Notes: a model not told the origin generated them from the sequence alone. Shown: positions 16,676 through 25,498, counted from the first letter of the stretch. The stretch: DNA of 40,678 nt from an uncultured Clostridia bacterium (GCA_946538615.1 CAMNGW010000007.1:1-40678); one strand, 5' to 3'. Made by a program: numbers and translations.

Positions 16676-17647
16676 TCAGTACCCCCTTGGTGCAAGGGCG
16701 GACAAGTCATCGTCACTGGTGAAAACCTGCTCCGTGGGATGGATGGCCCTGTCCACGCTCCGGCCCTCTTTCACGGCCTGGGCCGTCTGCATGACAAGTG
16801 AGCCCAGCATGGGCGTGCATTCCACGATGCAGCTGATTTTCCCCTCCTTGAGCAGGTCCACGGCTTCCTGTCCCCCGTCAATGGAGATCAGCATCATATC
16901 CTCGCCGGGCGTGTAGCCGGCGGCCTCGATCTCAGGCAGCGCGCCGAGGGTCATTTCATCGTTATGGCTGAAAATGACGTCAATTTCGTTCCCGTATTTT
17001 TCAAGGAGGTAACGGATGCATTCTGCACCGCGGCTGCGCAGGAAATCCCCGCTGACGCTCTCAAGGAGCACGATGCGTCCGTCCCCTGCCACAGTGTCCC
17101 AGAAACCTTCATGGCGCTGTTTCATGGGCGTTGAGTTCTCCGTTCCGGTGATTTCCACAATGTGGAGCCTGTCTTTCCCTGAACTGTCCGCTTTGCGCAG
17201 GAGGTACTCTGCGGCCATGACACCTTCCTGATAGAAGTCAGCACCGATCTGGGAGACATACAGGCTGCTGTCCGCCGTCTGGATCTTCCGGTCCACGAGA
17301 ATCACGGGGATGCCCGCCTGTCTGGCCTCCGCCAGCACATTGTCCCATCCTTCTTCCACGATGGGGGAGAAAGCGATGACGTCCACCCGGCAGGCGATGA
17401 AGCGCCGGATGGCGTTGATCTGGTTTTCCTGCTTCTGGTTGGCATTGTCCATCATCAGGCTGATGCCATACTCTTTGGCGGCTCTCTCCATATCTTTCGT
17501 GTTGCCGATGCGGAAAGAGCTCTCACTGCCCAGCTGACTGAATCCCAGCACCAGGGCCGGGTCTGCTGTCTGCGAGGGGGCACGGCAGGCACTCAAAAAC
17601 ACAGAGCACAGAAGCAGTGCAGTCAGGGCGTACCATTTTCTTTTCAT
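16676..17647 (-). CDS. YtfQ-like sugar-binding lipoprotein, likely sensor of the two-component system
   Basis: The 323-aa protein has a lipoprotein signal, MKRKWYALTALLLCSVFLSACRAP, with lipobox LSAC. The mature part is very like galactofuranose-binding YtfQ: VLGFSQLGSESSFRIGNTKDM, DNANQKQENQINAIRRFIACRVDVIAFSPIVEEGWDNVL, and IFSHNDEMTLGALPEIEAAGYTPGEDMMLISIDG. It is the first gene of a leftward three-gene unit with the kinase and the AraC-type regulator. Because the transporter has its own binding protein at 12872-13849, this copy probably delivers the sugar signal to the kinase rather than to the permeases. That role is inference from gene order. Confidence 0.9.
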   Translation of the reverse strand: MKRKWYALTALLLCSVFLSACRAPSQTADPALVLGFSQLGSESSFRIGNTKDMERAAKEYGISLMMDNANQKQENQINAIRRFIACRVDVIAFSPIVEEGWDNVLAEARQAGIPVILVDRKIQTADSSLYVSQIGADFYQEGVMAAEYLLRKADSSGKDRLHIVEITGTENSTPMKQRHEGFWDTVAGDGRIVLLESVSGDFLRSRGAECIRYLLEKYGNEIDVIFSHNDEMTLGALPEIEAAGYTPGEDMMLISIDGGQEAVDLLKEGKISCIVECTPMLGSLVMQTAQAVKEGRSVDRAIHPTEQVFTSDDDLSALAPRGY

Positions 17648-17889
17648 AACGGCCTCCGTCCAGTTTCTTCTGTATTTTTATGTTCTCCTTTTCCGGGCTT
17701 TTTCCTGCAAACAACGTGCCCGGGGAAAGGGGAACAGGGCACAGCAGGCCCCGAAGGGGATGCAGCTTGCCGGTACTGCCCCTTTTAAGCTGATCCTTCT
17801 GTCCTGTCGGTTTTCCTGTGCTCCGGACATACAGCGGCTTCATATCCTGCAGATCATGTGTGGCATTGCGGAAACCGGAAACGAAAAGA

Positions 17890-17903
17890 CTTAAACGTTT
17901 AAG
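17890..17903. promoter_or_regulatory. Perfect 14-bp palindrome CTTAAACGTTTAAG
   Basis: The palindrome sits in the 320-base gap between the sugar-kinase end and the sensor lipoprotein start, with an AACGTT centre of the kind seen in LacI/CcpA-family operators. It may be an operator for the three-gene sensing unit. The rest of this gap has no gene I can support; the 106-aa ORF there is a shadow extension. Confidence 0.4.
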
Positions 17904-17930
17904 TAAAGCGGAGCCGGACAGGTCCTGAAC

Positions 17931-17964
17931 AGGAAAATGCCCTTTGCCGGAACGGGCAAAGGGC
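17931..17964 (-). terminator. Terminator of the LacI-sugar kinase operon
   Basis: A 10-bp stem GCCCTTTGCC/GGCAAAGGGC with a 6-base loop is followed on the minus strand by ATTTTCC. It starts 7 bases after the kinase stop. Confidence 0.7.
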
Positions 17965-17971
17965 AGGGGAT

Positions 17972-18931
17972 TTACCTTTCTTTGAGCTTTTCAGAGACGT
18001 CTTCAGGCGTGGGAACGCTGGTAATGCCCCCGTGCTTCTGCGTGGAAAGACTGGCAGCGGTACAGGCGAAGGAGACAATCTGTCTGAGCTCTTCTTCTGT
18101 CAGGGCAGAAGGGGATTTCCGGTACTTCAGGAACTGGCTCATGGCGCTCCCGCCGAAGATATCGCCGGCCCCGGTGGTATCAACCACATGGATCCCGGAT
18201 GGGCTGTGAACCAGGACGTGATGAGAGGCGTTTGCGGCATAGCAGCCTTTCGGACCGAGGGTGGCGTAGACCAGGGAGACACCGTATTCCTTAAGAAGCT
18301 TCTCTGCACCTTCTTCAGGGCTTATGCCCCACAGGAAGGCGATTTCTTCATCACTGATCTTCACAATGTCCGCCTGATGCAGGCTCCATTCGATGGCCGA
18401 TTTCGCGTCCTCTTCGCTCTTCCAAAGGGGCTTGCGCAGGTTCGGGTCCAGACTGATGTACAATCCGTGTGATTTCGCATGCTCAATGGCACAGCGGGTG
18501 GCAGAGGCGGCCGGCTCATCGGTCAGGGACAGGGTGCCGAAATGGAAGACCCTGGCTTCATCAATCAGGCCTGTGTCAATATCCTCAGGCTTAAGGCAGG
18601 TGTCCGCCCCCGGCTTGCGGGCAAAACTGAAGTCCCGGTTGCCGCTTGCATCCAGGGACACAAAGGCCAGGGTGGTAAAGACGGAAGGGTCAATACGGAT
18701 GCCCCGGGTCTCAATGCCTGCTTTTTCCAGTGTCCGTACCAGCATACGGCCGAACATGTCGTCCCCGACCTTGCCGATCATGGCGGTACGGCAGCCGTAG
18801 ACATTCAGTGCCGCCAGAAAGTTGCCCGGCGCGCCGCCGGGGTTGGCGGAGAGGGTGGGGTAGCCGTCTCCGTTTACGGATTGGGGGGCGAAGTCGATCA
18901 GCAGTTCGCCCAGAGCAACAACATCAAACAT
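17972..18931 (-). CDS. PfkB-family sugar kinase, probable fructokinase
   Basis: This 319-aa ribokinase-family protein has the N-terminal motif GGAPGNFLAALNVYG and the C-terminal signature VVDTTGAGDIFGGS, whose aspartate in GAGD is the catalytic base. Motif order and length fit fructokinases (ScrK/Cscs type). It phosphorylates free sugar with ATP in the cytoplasm. It lies 12 nt after the LacI gene, and the opposite arm of the locus encodes two GH32 fructan/sucrose enzymes, so fructose is the most likely substrate. Other ketohexoses or 2-keto-gluconate-like sugars are possible for the family but less likely here. Confidence 0.88.
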   Translation of the reverse strand: MFDVVALGELLIDFAPQSVNGDGYPTLSANPGGAPGNFLAALNVYGCRTAMIGKVGDDMFGRMLVRTLEKAGIETRGIRIDPSVFTTLAFVSLDASGNRDFSFARKPGADTCLKPEDIDTGLIDEARVFHFGTLSLTDEPAASATRCAIEHAKSHGLYISLDPNLRKPLWKSEEDAKSAIEWSLHQADIVKISDEEIAFLWGISPEEGAEKLLKEYGVSLVYATLGPKGCYAANASHHVLVHSPSGIHVVDTTGAGDIFGGSAMSQFLKYRKSPSALTEEELRQIVSFACTAASLSTQKHGGITSVPTPEDVSEKLKER

Positions 18932-18943
18932 AGCATTCTCTCC

Positions 18944-19933
18944 TTATTCTTTAGTCGTCCCGCCGTAGGCGTAGGTAACCGGGAGGCAGATCAGGGAAGG
19001 CACATTGGACAAATGCTTGGACAGTACCGTACTGACGCAGGCTTCTGCGATTTCCTGCACCGGCTGGACAATCGTGGAAACAATGTATTCCTGGTCACCG
19101 AACATCCGTATGCCGTCAAAGCCTATGACCTGCACATCTTCAGGCACACGGATGCCCATGCGCCGCAGCAGCCGGATCACCTGCCAGGCCAGGTAATCTG
19201 TGCCGATGAACAGGCCGTCAAAGGTCAAAGCACCATTTTTTATGTGGGCTCTGAGGAAGTTTTCGAACTCTGAAAAGGGCTGTCCGTCTTCAAGGATCAG
19301 GTCCTCAAAAGGCAGTCCCAGCTCCACGCAGGCGCTGACAAAGCCTTCTTTCCTTTTGCTTGGCTCGTTGGTCAGGGTGGACCCGATCCGCAGAAAGGCC
19401 ACATTGGTGCAGCCGAGTTCCTTAAGCTTATGGGCTGCCTTCCACCCGCCGCCGAAATTGTCTGAAGCAATGCATGGCACGGAGGAGGAGAAGAAGCGGT
19501 CGATGGTCACAAAGGGGATATCCCCGGGGATCTGCAGGCTGGGATTGTAGGTCAGGGCAATGATGCCGTAAACCTGATTCTGGCGGGCCATCTGGATGTA
19601 TTCGAGTTCCCGGTCCGTGTCGTATTCCGTGAAGCACAGCAGCATTTTGTAGTTCCGCTTTTCCAGGGCCATATTGATGTGGTGCACCAGCGAGGCGAAA
19701 TAGGGGTTGATGGTATTGGGAATAATCAGGGCGACAGTATTGCTGCTGCCTGTTCTGGGCGTGCGGCTGCCGGATGTGTGCCGGTAGCCCAGGCGCTCGA
19801 TGGCGAGATCCACCTTTGTTTTGAATTCTTCACCCACAGGATAGCCGTTGACCACGCGTGAAACTGTTCCAAGAGCAACGCCGGCTTCTTTTGCCACGTC
19901 GGACATAGTCGGTGTGCTTTTTTCTTTAGCCAA
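18944..19933 (-). CDS. LacI-family transcriptional regulator of the fructan locus
   Basis: The 329-aa protein has an N-terminal LacI helix-turn-helix (TMSDVAKEAGVALGTVSRVVNGYPVGEEFKTKVDLAIERLGY) followed by a sugar-binding core with VALIIPNTINPYFASLVHHINMAL and GLFIGTDYLAWQVIRLLRRMG. It is divergent from the transporter/GH32 operon, with TTTCATGAAA palindromes over its own promoter. That position supports autoregulation and repression of both arms, with release by a fructose-derived ligand. It is cotranscribed with the kinase (12-nt gap). Confidence 0.93.
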   Translation of the reverse strand: MAKEKSTPTMSDVAKEAGVALGTVSRVVNGYPVGEEFKTKVDLAIERLGYRHTSGSRTPRTGSSNTVALIIPNTINPYFASLVHHINMALEKRNYKMLLCFTEYDTDRELEYIQMARQNQVYGIIALTYNPSLQIPGDIPFVTIDRFFSSSVPCIASDNFGGGWKAAHKLKELGCTNVAFLRIGSTLTNEPSKRKEGFVSACVELGLPFEDLILEDGQPFSEFENFLRAHIKNGALTFDGLFIGTDYLAWQVIRLLRRMGIRVPEDVQVIGFDGIRMFGDQEYIVSTIVQPVQEIAEACVSTVLSKHLSNVPSLICLPVTYAYGGTTKE

Positions 19934-20014
19934 ACCATTTCATCCTTTCTGATTATATGAAACCAGTTATATGAAACCAGGCTGTATATGCATCCCTCGT
20001 GATTTCATGAAACT

Positions 20015-20043
20015 ATAATAGCATTTTCATGATACCGGGTCAA
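20015..20043 (-). promoter_or_regulatory. Predicted lacI-kinase promoter
   Basis: On the minus strand, TTGACC and TATTAT are separated by 17 bases. One operator-like palindrome lies in the spacer (20025-20034) and one immediately downstream of the -10 box (20003-20012), a layout for direct repression. Confidence 0.7.
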
Positions 20044-20231
20044 GATATGTTTTCTTCATTCGGATCATGCAATTTTTCTTGTTTTCATGAAAGTAATCGT
20101 GCACATTGGTTCACTTGTTATTTCATGAAAACAAAAACGATAATTTCATGATGCCCAAGCGGAAACTGCTTTGTCTTTTTCGGTGCGATGGAAAATTTGT
20201 CAAAAAATACAAAAAAATGGACAAAACCTTA

Positions 20232-20260
20232 TTGACAGGTGAAAAAACGAGTGATAGCAT
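20232..20260 (+). promoter_or_regulatory. Predicted promoter of the fructan transporter/GH32 operon
   Basis: A perfect TTGACA and TAGCAT are separated by 17 bases, about 63 bases before the first permease start. The operator variant ATTCATGAAG begins 8 bases after the -10 box, where a bound LacI protein would block initiation. Confidence 0.65.
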
Positions 20261-20322
20261 ATAGTCAATTCATGAAGAAAATCATGAAAGTATCAATGAA
20301 AAAGATTGAAGGAGGAATGCCT

Positions 20323-21255
20323 ATGACTTCAAAGGCTGTAGCTGCGGCACCCAAGTTCCACCGCAAAAGCCTCAAAAAGCGCCTTGCGGACAATTGGCAG
20401 CCCTACGTCCTGCTGCTGATTCCTGTAGTGATCACCATCATCTACAAGTACGGCCCCATGTACGGAATCCAGATTGCTTTCCGGCAGTACAATCCGGGCC
20501 TGGGAATTACAGGAAGTCCTTGGGTGGGCTGGAAATGGTTCGAACGCTTCTTCAGGGCTCCCAACTTTGACCGCATGATGTGGAACACGGTCAAGCTCAG
20601 TCTGTATTCCCTGCTGTGGAGCTTCCCTGTACCGATTCTCCTGAGCCTTGCGCTCAACCAGCTGCGGTTCAAGAAACTCAAGCGCACCGTACAGACTGTC
20701 ATCTACGCACCGCACTTCATTTCCGCCATGGTTATCTGCGGTATGCTGCGCATCTTCCTTTCTCCTTCAGGCGGCCTGATCAACCTGATCGCCGGAACAA
20801 AAATTGACTTCCTTACAGAAGCGGGTGCTTTCCGTACCATCTACGTGGCAAGCGGCATCTGGCAGGAAGCCGGCTGGGGCACCATCATCTATCTGGCCAC
20901 CCTGTCGAGCATTGACGTTTCTCTGTATGAAGCAGCCAAGGTGGACGGTGCTTCTGTTTTCCAGCGCATCCTCCATATTGACATTCCCTGCCTGCTGCCC
21001 ATGATCATTCTCCAGCTGATTATGAGTGCATCCGGACTGATGAGCGTCGGCTTCGAAAAGGCCTATCTGCTCCAGACCGATCTGAACCGCGCCACAAGCG
21101 ATATCATAGCGATCTATGTGTATGAGCAGGGCATTGTCAGCGCCAAGTATGAGCTTGGTACGGCTGTGGGTCTGTTCAATACAGTGATCAACATCGTGCT
21201 GCTTGTGATCGTGAACCGGATCGCCAAGAAATTTGGCGATGTCAACTTTGTGTAA
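20323..21255 (+). CDS. CUT1 sugar ABC permease, LplB type
   Basis: This 310-aa membrane protein has an N-terminal cytoplasmic stretch and six transmembrane helices beginning YVLLLIPVVITIIYKYGPMYGIQIAF, the standard opening of LplB-type permeases. The EAA coupling loop is YEAAKVDGASVFQRILHIDIPCLLP. The ORF track begins 28 codons earlier, but AGGAGG lies seven bases before the ATG at 20323 (MTSKAVAAAP). It is followed 18 nt later by its YtcP-type partner and then by the binding protein. No ATPase is encoded here, so a shared MsmX-like ATPase elsewhere is expected. Context suggests fructo-oligosaccharide import. Confidence 0.93.
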   Translation: MTSKAVAAAPKFHRKSLKKRLADNWQPYVLLLIPVVITIIYKYGPMYGIQIAFRQYNPGLGITGSPWVGWKWFERFFRAPNFDRMMWNTVKLSLYSLLWSFPVPILLSLALNQLRFKKLKRTVQTVIYAPHFISAMVICGMLRIFLSPSGGLINLIAGTKIDFLTEAGAFRTIYVASGIWQEAGWGTIIYLATLSSIDVSLYEAAKVDGASVFQRILHIDIPCLLPMIILQLIMSASGLMSVGFEKAYLLQTDLNRATSDIIAIYVYEQGIVSAKYELGTAVGLFNTVINIVLLVIVNRIAKKFGDVNFV

Positions 21256-21273
21256 GAGGGGAGGAGGAAAAAC

Positions 21274-22185
21274 ATGTCAGTATTTTCTAAGAGAAAGCAG
21301 GGTGAACTGGGCGGCTTCAGCGACCGCACCAGCGACATTATCCTGATTATTATTTCCATTCTGGTTCTGCTGATTGTGGCCTATCCTCTGTACTACGTCC
21401 TGGTTGCTTCCTTCTCGGATCCCTATGATGTCTATGCCGGAAAAACTTTCCTGCTGCCCAGCCAGGCCACGCTTGATGGCTACAAAGCCGTTTTTGCTGA
21501 GCCGAACATCGTACGCGGCTACGGCAACAGTATCCTGTATACCATTGTGGGCACGATCTATTCTGTGGCCCTGATTTATCTGGTCGCTTATCCTCTGTCC
21601 GTGCCGGAACTGCCTTTCAAGAAAGTTGTCAGCATTTTCTTCATTATCACGATGTACTTTGGCGGCGGTCTCATCCCCACGTACCTGATCGTGCAGAAGA
21701 CTGGCATTATGCAGACCATCTGGGCCATGTTCCTGCCCGGCGGCGTGGCTGTCAGCAACGTGATCATTACCCGCAACTATTTTGAGTCCAGCATCCCGGG
21801 CTCGCTCAAGGAAGCCGCCAGCATTGACGGCGCGTCCCACTTCCGCATTTTCTTCTCCATGATCATCCCGCTGTCCATGCCGATCCTGTCCGTTATGGTG
21901 GTTTTCTCCATGGTGGCCTACTGGAACGACTGGTTCACGGCTCTGATCTATATGACCAATGAACAGGCCCCGCTGCCCCTGGTGCTGCGCAATATCCTGA
22001 TCAAGTCCTCTGCATCTGCCTCCCAGGCCAGTATGATCTCCGGCGGCTACGCTGAGCTCAACAAGATGACAGAAATGATCAAGTTCTCCTCCATCATTGT
22101 GGCGGCCGCTCCTATGCTGATCGTTTACCCCTTCGTGCAGAAGTACTTCGAGAAGGGCCTGATGGCCGGCGCTGTGAAGGGCTAA
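21274..22185 (+). CDS. CUT1 sugar ABC permease, YtcP type
   Basis: The 303-aa protein has six predicted membrane helices beginning DIILIIISILVLLIVAYPLYYVLVASFSDP, with the EAA loop LKEAASIDGASHFRIFFSMIIPLSMP and the terminal PFVQKYFEKGLMAGAVKG that is typical of YtcP/MalG-group permeases in Bacillota. The ribosome site GAGGGGAGGAGG precedes the ATG. It pairs with the upstream LplB-type permease to form the channel. Confidence 0.95.
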   Translation: MSVFSKRKQGELGGFSDRTSDIILIIISILVLLIVAYPLYYVLVASFSDPYDVYAGKTFLLPSQATLDGYKAVFAEPNIVRGYGNSILYTIVGTIYSVALIYLVAYPLSVPELPFKKVVSIFFIITMYFGGGLIPTYLIVQKTGIMQTIWAMFLPGGVAVSNVIITRNYFESSIPGSLKEAASIDGASHFRIFFSMIIPLSMPILSVMVVFSMVAYWNDWFTALIYMTNEQAPLPLVLRNILIKSSASASQASMISGGYAELNKMTEMIKFSSIIVAAAPMLIVYPFVQKYFEKGLMAGAVKG

Positions 22186-22192
22186 GCTTTTC

Positions 22193-22250
22193 AACGGAGG
22201 GGGCCAGGCCCTCTCCCCACACACTGTTTTCAGGCGCCAATGGCGCTGAA
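22193..22250 (+). other. Two intercistronic hairpins before the binding-protein gene
   Basis: The first is GGAGGGGGCC with GGCCCTCTCC, and the second is TTCAGGCGCC with TGGCGCTGAA (one bulge). Neither has a T tract, so they are better read as mRNA-protecting structures at the 5' side of the binding-protein message than as terminators. Confidence 0.45.
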
Positions 22251-22287
22251 ATAATCTTTCACCCATCTACTAAAAGGAGGATTTTCC

Positions 22288-23904
22288 ATGAAGAAGCTCG
22301 TATCTCTTCTCCTGGCAGCGATGATGTTGCTGTCCCTGGCTTCCTTCGCATCCGCCGAACAGACAGAGTTCAACGTCCTCAGCGGCATCTCTGCTCTCTC
22401 CAGCGGCTACAACAACAATGAAGTTCTCAATGCCCTGCAGGAAAAGGCCGGGATCAAGATCAACTGGGACACCTGGTCCGACTCACTGGGTGAGGTTGTC
22501 GGCACCCGCATCAGCGGCAATGCGGCCAGCAAGACCCCGATCGATGCCTTCCAGGCTGTCGGCTTCAGCAACTATGATCTGATGCGTTACGGCGCTGCCG
22601 GCACCTTCATTGATCTGACCCCCTATATCACCCCTGAGGTCATGCCCAACCTTTCCGCTATTCTGGAAAAGCACCCTGAAATCAAGGCTGCCATCACCAT
22701 GAACGATGGCAAGATCTATGGCCTTCCTTCCGGAGAGCAGATGGGCACCGCCGGCATCGGCCGTGAAAAGGACTTCTCCATCTTCTCCGTGCCCCAGTTC
22801 TCCATGATCAACAAGGCATGGCTCGACGAGCTGAACCTGCCCGTCCCCACCACTCTCGAAGAACTGCATACCGCTCTTGTCGCTTTCAAAGAGAACGACA
22901 TGTCCGCCAAGTACTATGGCAATGAAGCAGGCAGCACCATCCCCATGAGCACCGGTTTTGACCAGTGGTGCTGGGGTCAGAACGTGTTCTATGCAGGCTT
23001 CGGTTTCACCAACTGGCCCAATGACATCTGCACTGACCTGATGGTGGACGCAAGCGGTGTTGTCAACTTCGTTTCTGATGATGACAACTATCGTGCTGCC
23101 CTGACCTATTTCCATGACTGGTTCGCAGAGGGCCTCATGGACCTTGAAATGTTCTCCCAGGACACCAACCAGCTCATCGCCAAGTGCTCCGGCGGCCGCG
23201 TAGGCGTCTCCACCTGGTGGGAAATCAACGAAATCATGGGCTCCTATGCCAAGGATTATGTCTATCTGCCCATCCTCACTGGCCCCGACGGCAACAGCAA
23301 TGTGACACTGCGCACCGGCGGCGCCACCAACTCTGGCCAGCTGTCCATCACCGCACAGTGCAAGGATCCCGCCAAGCTGCTTGGTTTCTATGATCTGTGG
23401 TACCAGGGCGACATCGTCATGCAGCTGCAGTATGGCCCCATCGGCGTCTACTTCACCGAGCAGGACGATAAGGGTATGTGGAAGTCCATCACCGATGAGG
23501 AATCCCGCGCCAAGTACAACAAGTCTGCCGGCGAACTCAAGGCTTCTTACGAAGTTGCAGGTCCCAAGCTCATCCTTTCTGAATACTACAATGAGTACTT
23601 CTACATGGAAGACCGCGCCATGGAGCGTCTTGCTGACACGTATGATTTCTGGTTCCAGTATGTGAAGGACTTCACCTTCTATCCGCAGGACTGCGTGTTC
23701 ACCGAAGCCGAACTCGATGACATCGACTTCTACCGTGCTGACTTTGAGCGCACCGTTTCCGAACAGGAAGCCCTGTGGCTCAAGAACGGCGGACCTACCG
23801 ATGCTGAATGGGAAGCTTACAAGTCCCAGCTCGAACGCTGCGGCATGAGCACCCTGCTTGAAATCTATCAGAATGCCTATGACCGTTATGTTGCGGCCAA
23901 ATAA
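22288..23904 (+). CDS. CUT1 extracellular sugar-binding protein (LipO type)
   Basis: This is a 538-aa secreted protein with signal peptide MKKLVSLLLAAMMLLSLASFASAEQ. The mature part opens EFNVLSGISALSSGYNNNEVLNALQEKAGIKINWDTW, as in the large family 1 binding proteins that pair with LplB/YtcP. No lipobox cysteine is visible, unusual for Gram-positive binders of this size but common in this organism group. A very strong AAAAGGAGG ribosome site precedes it. Codon use is more biased (many GCC, AAG, ATC) than in neighbours, consistent with high expression. It should capture fructo-oligosaccharides released by the secreted GH32 enzyme. Confidence 0.93.
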   Translation: MKKLVSLLLAAMMLLSLASFASAEQTEFNVLSGISALSSGYNNNEVLNALQEKAGIKINWDTWSDSLGEVVGTRISGNAASKTPIDAFQAVGFSNYDLMRYGAAGTFIDLTPYITPEVMPNLSAILEKHPEIKAAITMNDGKIYGLPSGEQMGTAGIGREKDFSIFSVPQFSMINKAWLDELNLPVPTTLEELHTALVAFKENDMSAKYYGNEAGSTIPMSTGFDQWCWGQNVFYAGFGFTNWPNDICTDLMVDASGVVNFVSDDDNYRAALTYFHDWFAEGLMDLEMFSQDTNQLIAKCSGGRVGVSTWWEINEIMGSYAKDYVYLPILTGPDGNSNVTLRTGGATNSGQLSITAQCKDPAKLLGFYDLWYQGDIVMQLQYGPIGVYFTEQDDKGMWKSITDEESRAKYNKSAGELKASYEVAGPKLILSEYYNEYFYMEDRAMERLADTYDFWFQYVKDFTFYPQDCVFTEAELDDIDFYRADFERTVSEQEALWLKNGGPTDAEWEAYKSQLERCGMSTLLEIYQNAYDRYVAAK

Positions 23905-23918
23905 TCCAGTCTGAATCC

Positions 23919-23957
23919 AAAGCCGGGAGCCGGTTAACCGGCCCCTGGCTTTCTTTA
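23919..23957 (+). terminator. Partial terminator after the binding-protein gene
   Basis: A long stem, AAAGCCgGGaGCCGG with CCGGCcCCtGGCTTT around TTAA, is followed by CTTTATT. It lies 15 bases after the stop. Since the GH32 gene follows in the same direction with no clear promoter, this probably limits rather than stops readthrough. Confidence 0.7.
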
Positions 23958-24025
23958 TTGGTGGACCGTCAGCACAGGAACGTGCTGAAATCAGCCGGTC
24001 TGCCCCTTAAAAAATGGAGGTAAAC

Positions 24026-25498
24026 ATGAGTAAGAACCCCACGCCCCTTGAAAGAGTACGGGAATATGAACGGGAACGTGCCATCCATATGTCTGCCGAT
24101 GAACGGCCCCTGTTTCATCTGACGCCTCTGGTAGGATGGATGAATGACCCGAATGGTTTTTGTTGGTACAAAGGGCAGTATCACCTGTTTTATCAGTATC
24201 ATCCCTTTTCCAGGGCGTGGGGCCCCATGCACTGGGGCCATGCCGTGAGCCATGATCTCCTGCACTGGACATATGAACCCTGCGCCCTGGCCCCTGACAC
24301 AGCGGCGGATGCGGGTGGCTGCTTTTCCGGCAGTGCCGTGGAACTTCCGGATGGAAGGCTCATGCTGGTCTATACGGGTGTGCAGCCCGCGGGTACCTTC
24401 CGGCGCGAGACACAGGCCCAGTGCATCGCCATAGGCGACGGCAAGGATTTTGAAAAATCCCTGCTCAATCCGGTGATCCGGCACGCCCACCTTCCGGAAG
24501 ATTACAGTGCCTTTGATTTCCGGGACCCCAAGGTCTGGCGCGCGCAGGACGGGACGTTCCGCATGGTGGTGGGCAACCGCCACGCTGAAAGGCAGGGCTC
24601 CATTCTCCTGCTCAGCAGCCCGGATGGGTTCACATGGCACTTTGTGGGCGAAATTGACAGCAGCAACAGTGAATACGGACGGATGTGGGAATGCCCGGAT
24701 TTCTTCCCGCTCGACGGGAAGCAAGTGCTTATCGTGAGCCCACAGGAAATGCATGCCCGCGAGGAGTTCCACGCAGGCTTCGGCACGGTCGCGATTGTGG
24801 GGCAGTTCGACGAAGGGGAGTGCCAGTTCGTGCGCGAAACGGTGCAGCCCGTCGATTTCGGCCTGAATTTCTATGCGCCACAGACCATGCTTGCCCCGGA
24901 TGGACGGCGGATCATGATCGGGTGGATGGACAACTGGGAGACCTGCAAGGAAGCCCCGCGGCGCCATCCCTGGTACGCCCAGATGAGTGCGCCCCGTGAA
25001 GTCTTCATTGAAAACGGCCGCCTGATGCAGCGCCCTGTGCGGGAATTTGAGCTCCTGTGGCAGGATACAGTCCGCCATGACCGTGTCACGGTCAGCGAGG
25101 AGACAGGACTGCCCGGCGTGCAGGGACGGCTGATGGATATGACCGTGACCCTACTTCCGGAAGGCTCTTCCTGCCGCCGTTTCACGCTGCATGTCGCTAA
25201 GGATGCCCATCATTATATCCAGATCCGGTGCGATCTGGCCCGCAGCGAACTGGTCTTTGACCGCAGCCTCGGCGGTTCGCACCGGGACATTGTCCATACC
25301 CGCCACGCGAGGGCTGAAGTGAAGGACGGCAAGCTGACGCTCCGTCTGCTGATGGACAAGGAAAGTGTGGAACTGTTCATCAACGGCGGGGAACGTGTCA
25401 TTACAGCGATCATTCCCACGCCTTTGAGCGCAGATGGCATTACCTTTGCGGCAGATGCCCCCGTCACCATGAGTGTGGAAGCGCACCACCTGGGATAA
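24026..25498 (+). CDS. GH32 hydrolase, sucrose-6-phosphate hydrolase/invertase type, cytoplasmic
   Basis: The 490-aa enzyme has no signal peptide. The three GH32 acidic residues are intact: nucleophile D41 in WMNDPNG, D167 in FRDPKVW (RDP motif), and acid/base E222 in WECPDFF. The C-terminal beta-sandwich ends with LRLLMDKESVELFINGG. It hydrolyses beta-fructosidic bonds of imported sucrose or fructo-oligosaccharides; the fructose would then be phosphorylated by the divergent kinase. The ORF track starts four codons early; GGAGGTAAAC favours the ATG at 24026. It lies between the transporter and the secreted GH32 gene. Confidence 0.95.
   Translation: MSKNPTPLERVREYERERAIHMSADERPLFHLTPLVGWMNDPNGFCWYKGQYHLFYQYHPFSRAWGPMHWGHAVSHDLLHWTYEPCALAPDTAADAGGCFSGSAVELPDGRLMLVYTGVQPAGTFRRETQAQCIAIGDGKDFEKSLLNPVIRHAHLPEDYSAFDFRDPKVWRAQDGTFRMVVGNRHAERQGSILLLSSPDGFTWHFVGEIDSSNSEYGRMWECPDFFPLDGKQVLIVSPQEMHAREEFHAGFGTVAIVGQFDEGECQFVRETVQPVDFGLNFYAPQTMLAPDGRRIMIGWMDNWETCKEAPRRHPWYAQMSAPREVFIENGRLMQRPVREFELLWQDTVRHDRVTVSEETGLPGVQGRLMDMTVTLLPEGSSCRRFTLHVAKDAHHYIQIRCDLARSELVFDRSLGGSHRDIVHTRHARAEVKDGKLTLRLLMDKESVELFINGGERVITAIIPTPLSADGITFAADAPVTMSVEAHHLG

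Larger units (their letters stand above)
20003..20277. promoter_or_regulatory. Cluster of TTTCATGAAA operator-like palindromes
   Basis: Perfect TTTCATGAAA occurs at 20003-20012, 20083-20092 and 20121-20130. One-sided variants are TTTCATGATA at 20025-20034, TTTCATGATG at 20144-20153 and ATTCATGAAG at 20268-20277. The first two bracket the -10 box of the lacI promoter, and the last lies just after the -10 box of the rightward promoter. Two further half-matching units, TATATGAAACCA, occur near 19955-19980. A 10-bp palindrome repeated in a LacI-divergent gap is what operators of that family look like. The gap 19934-20322 holds no gene. Confidence 0.7.
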
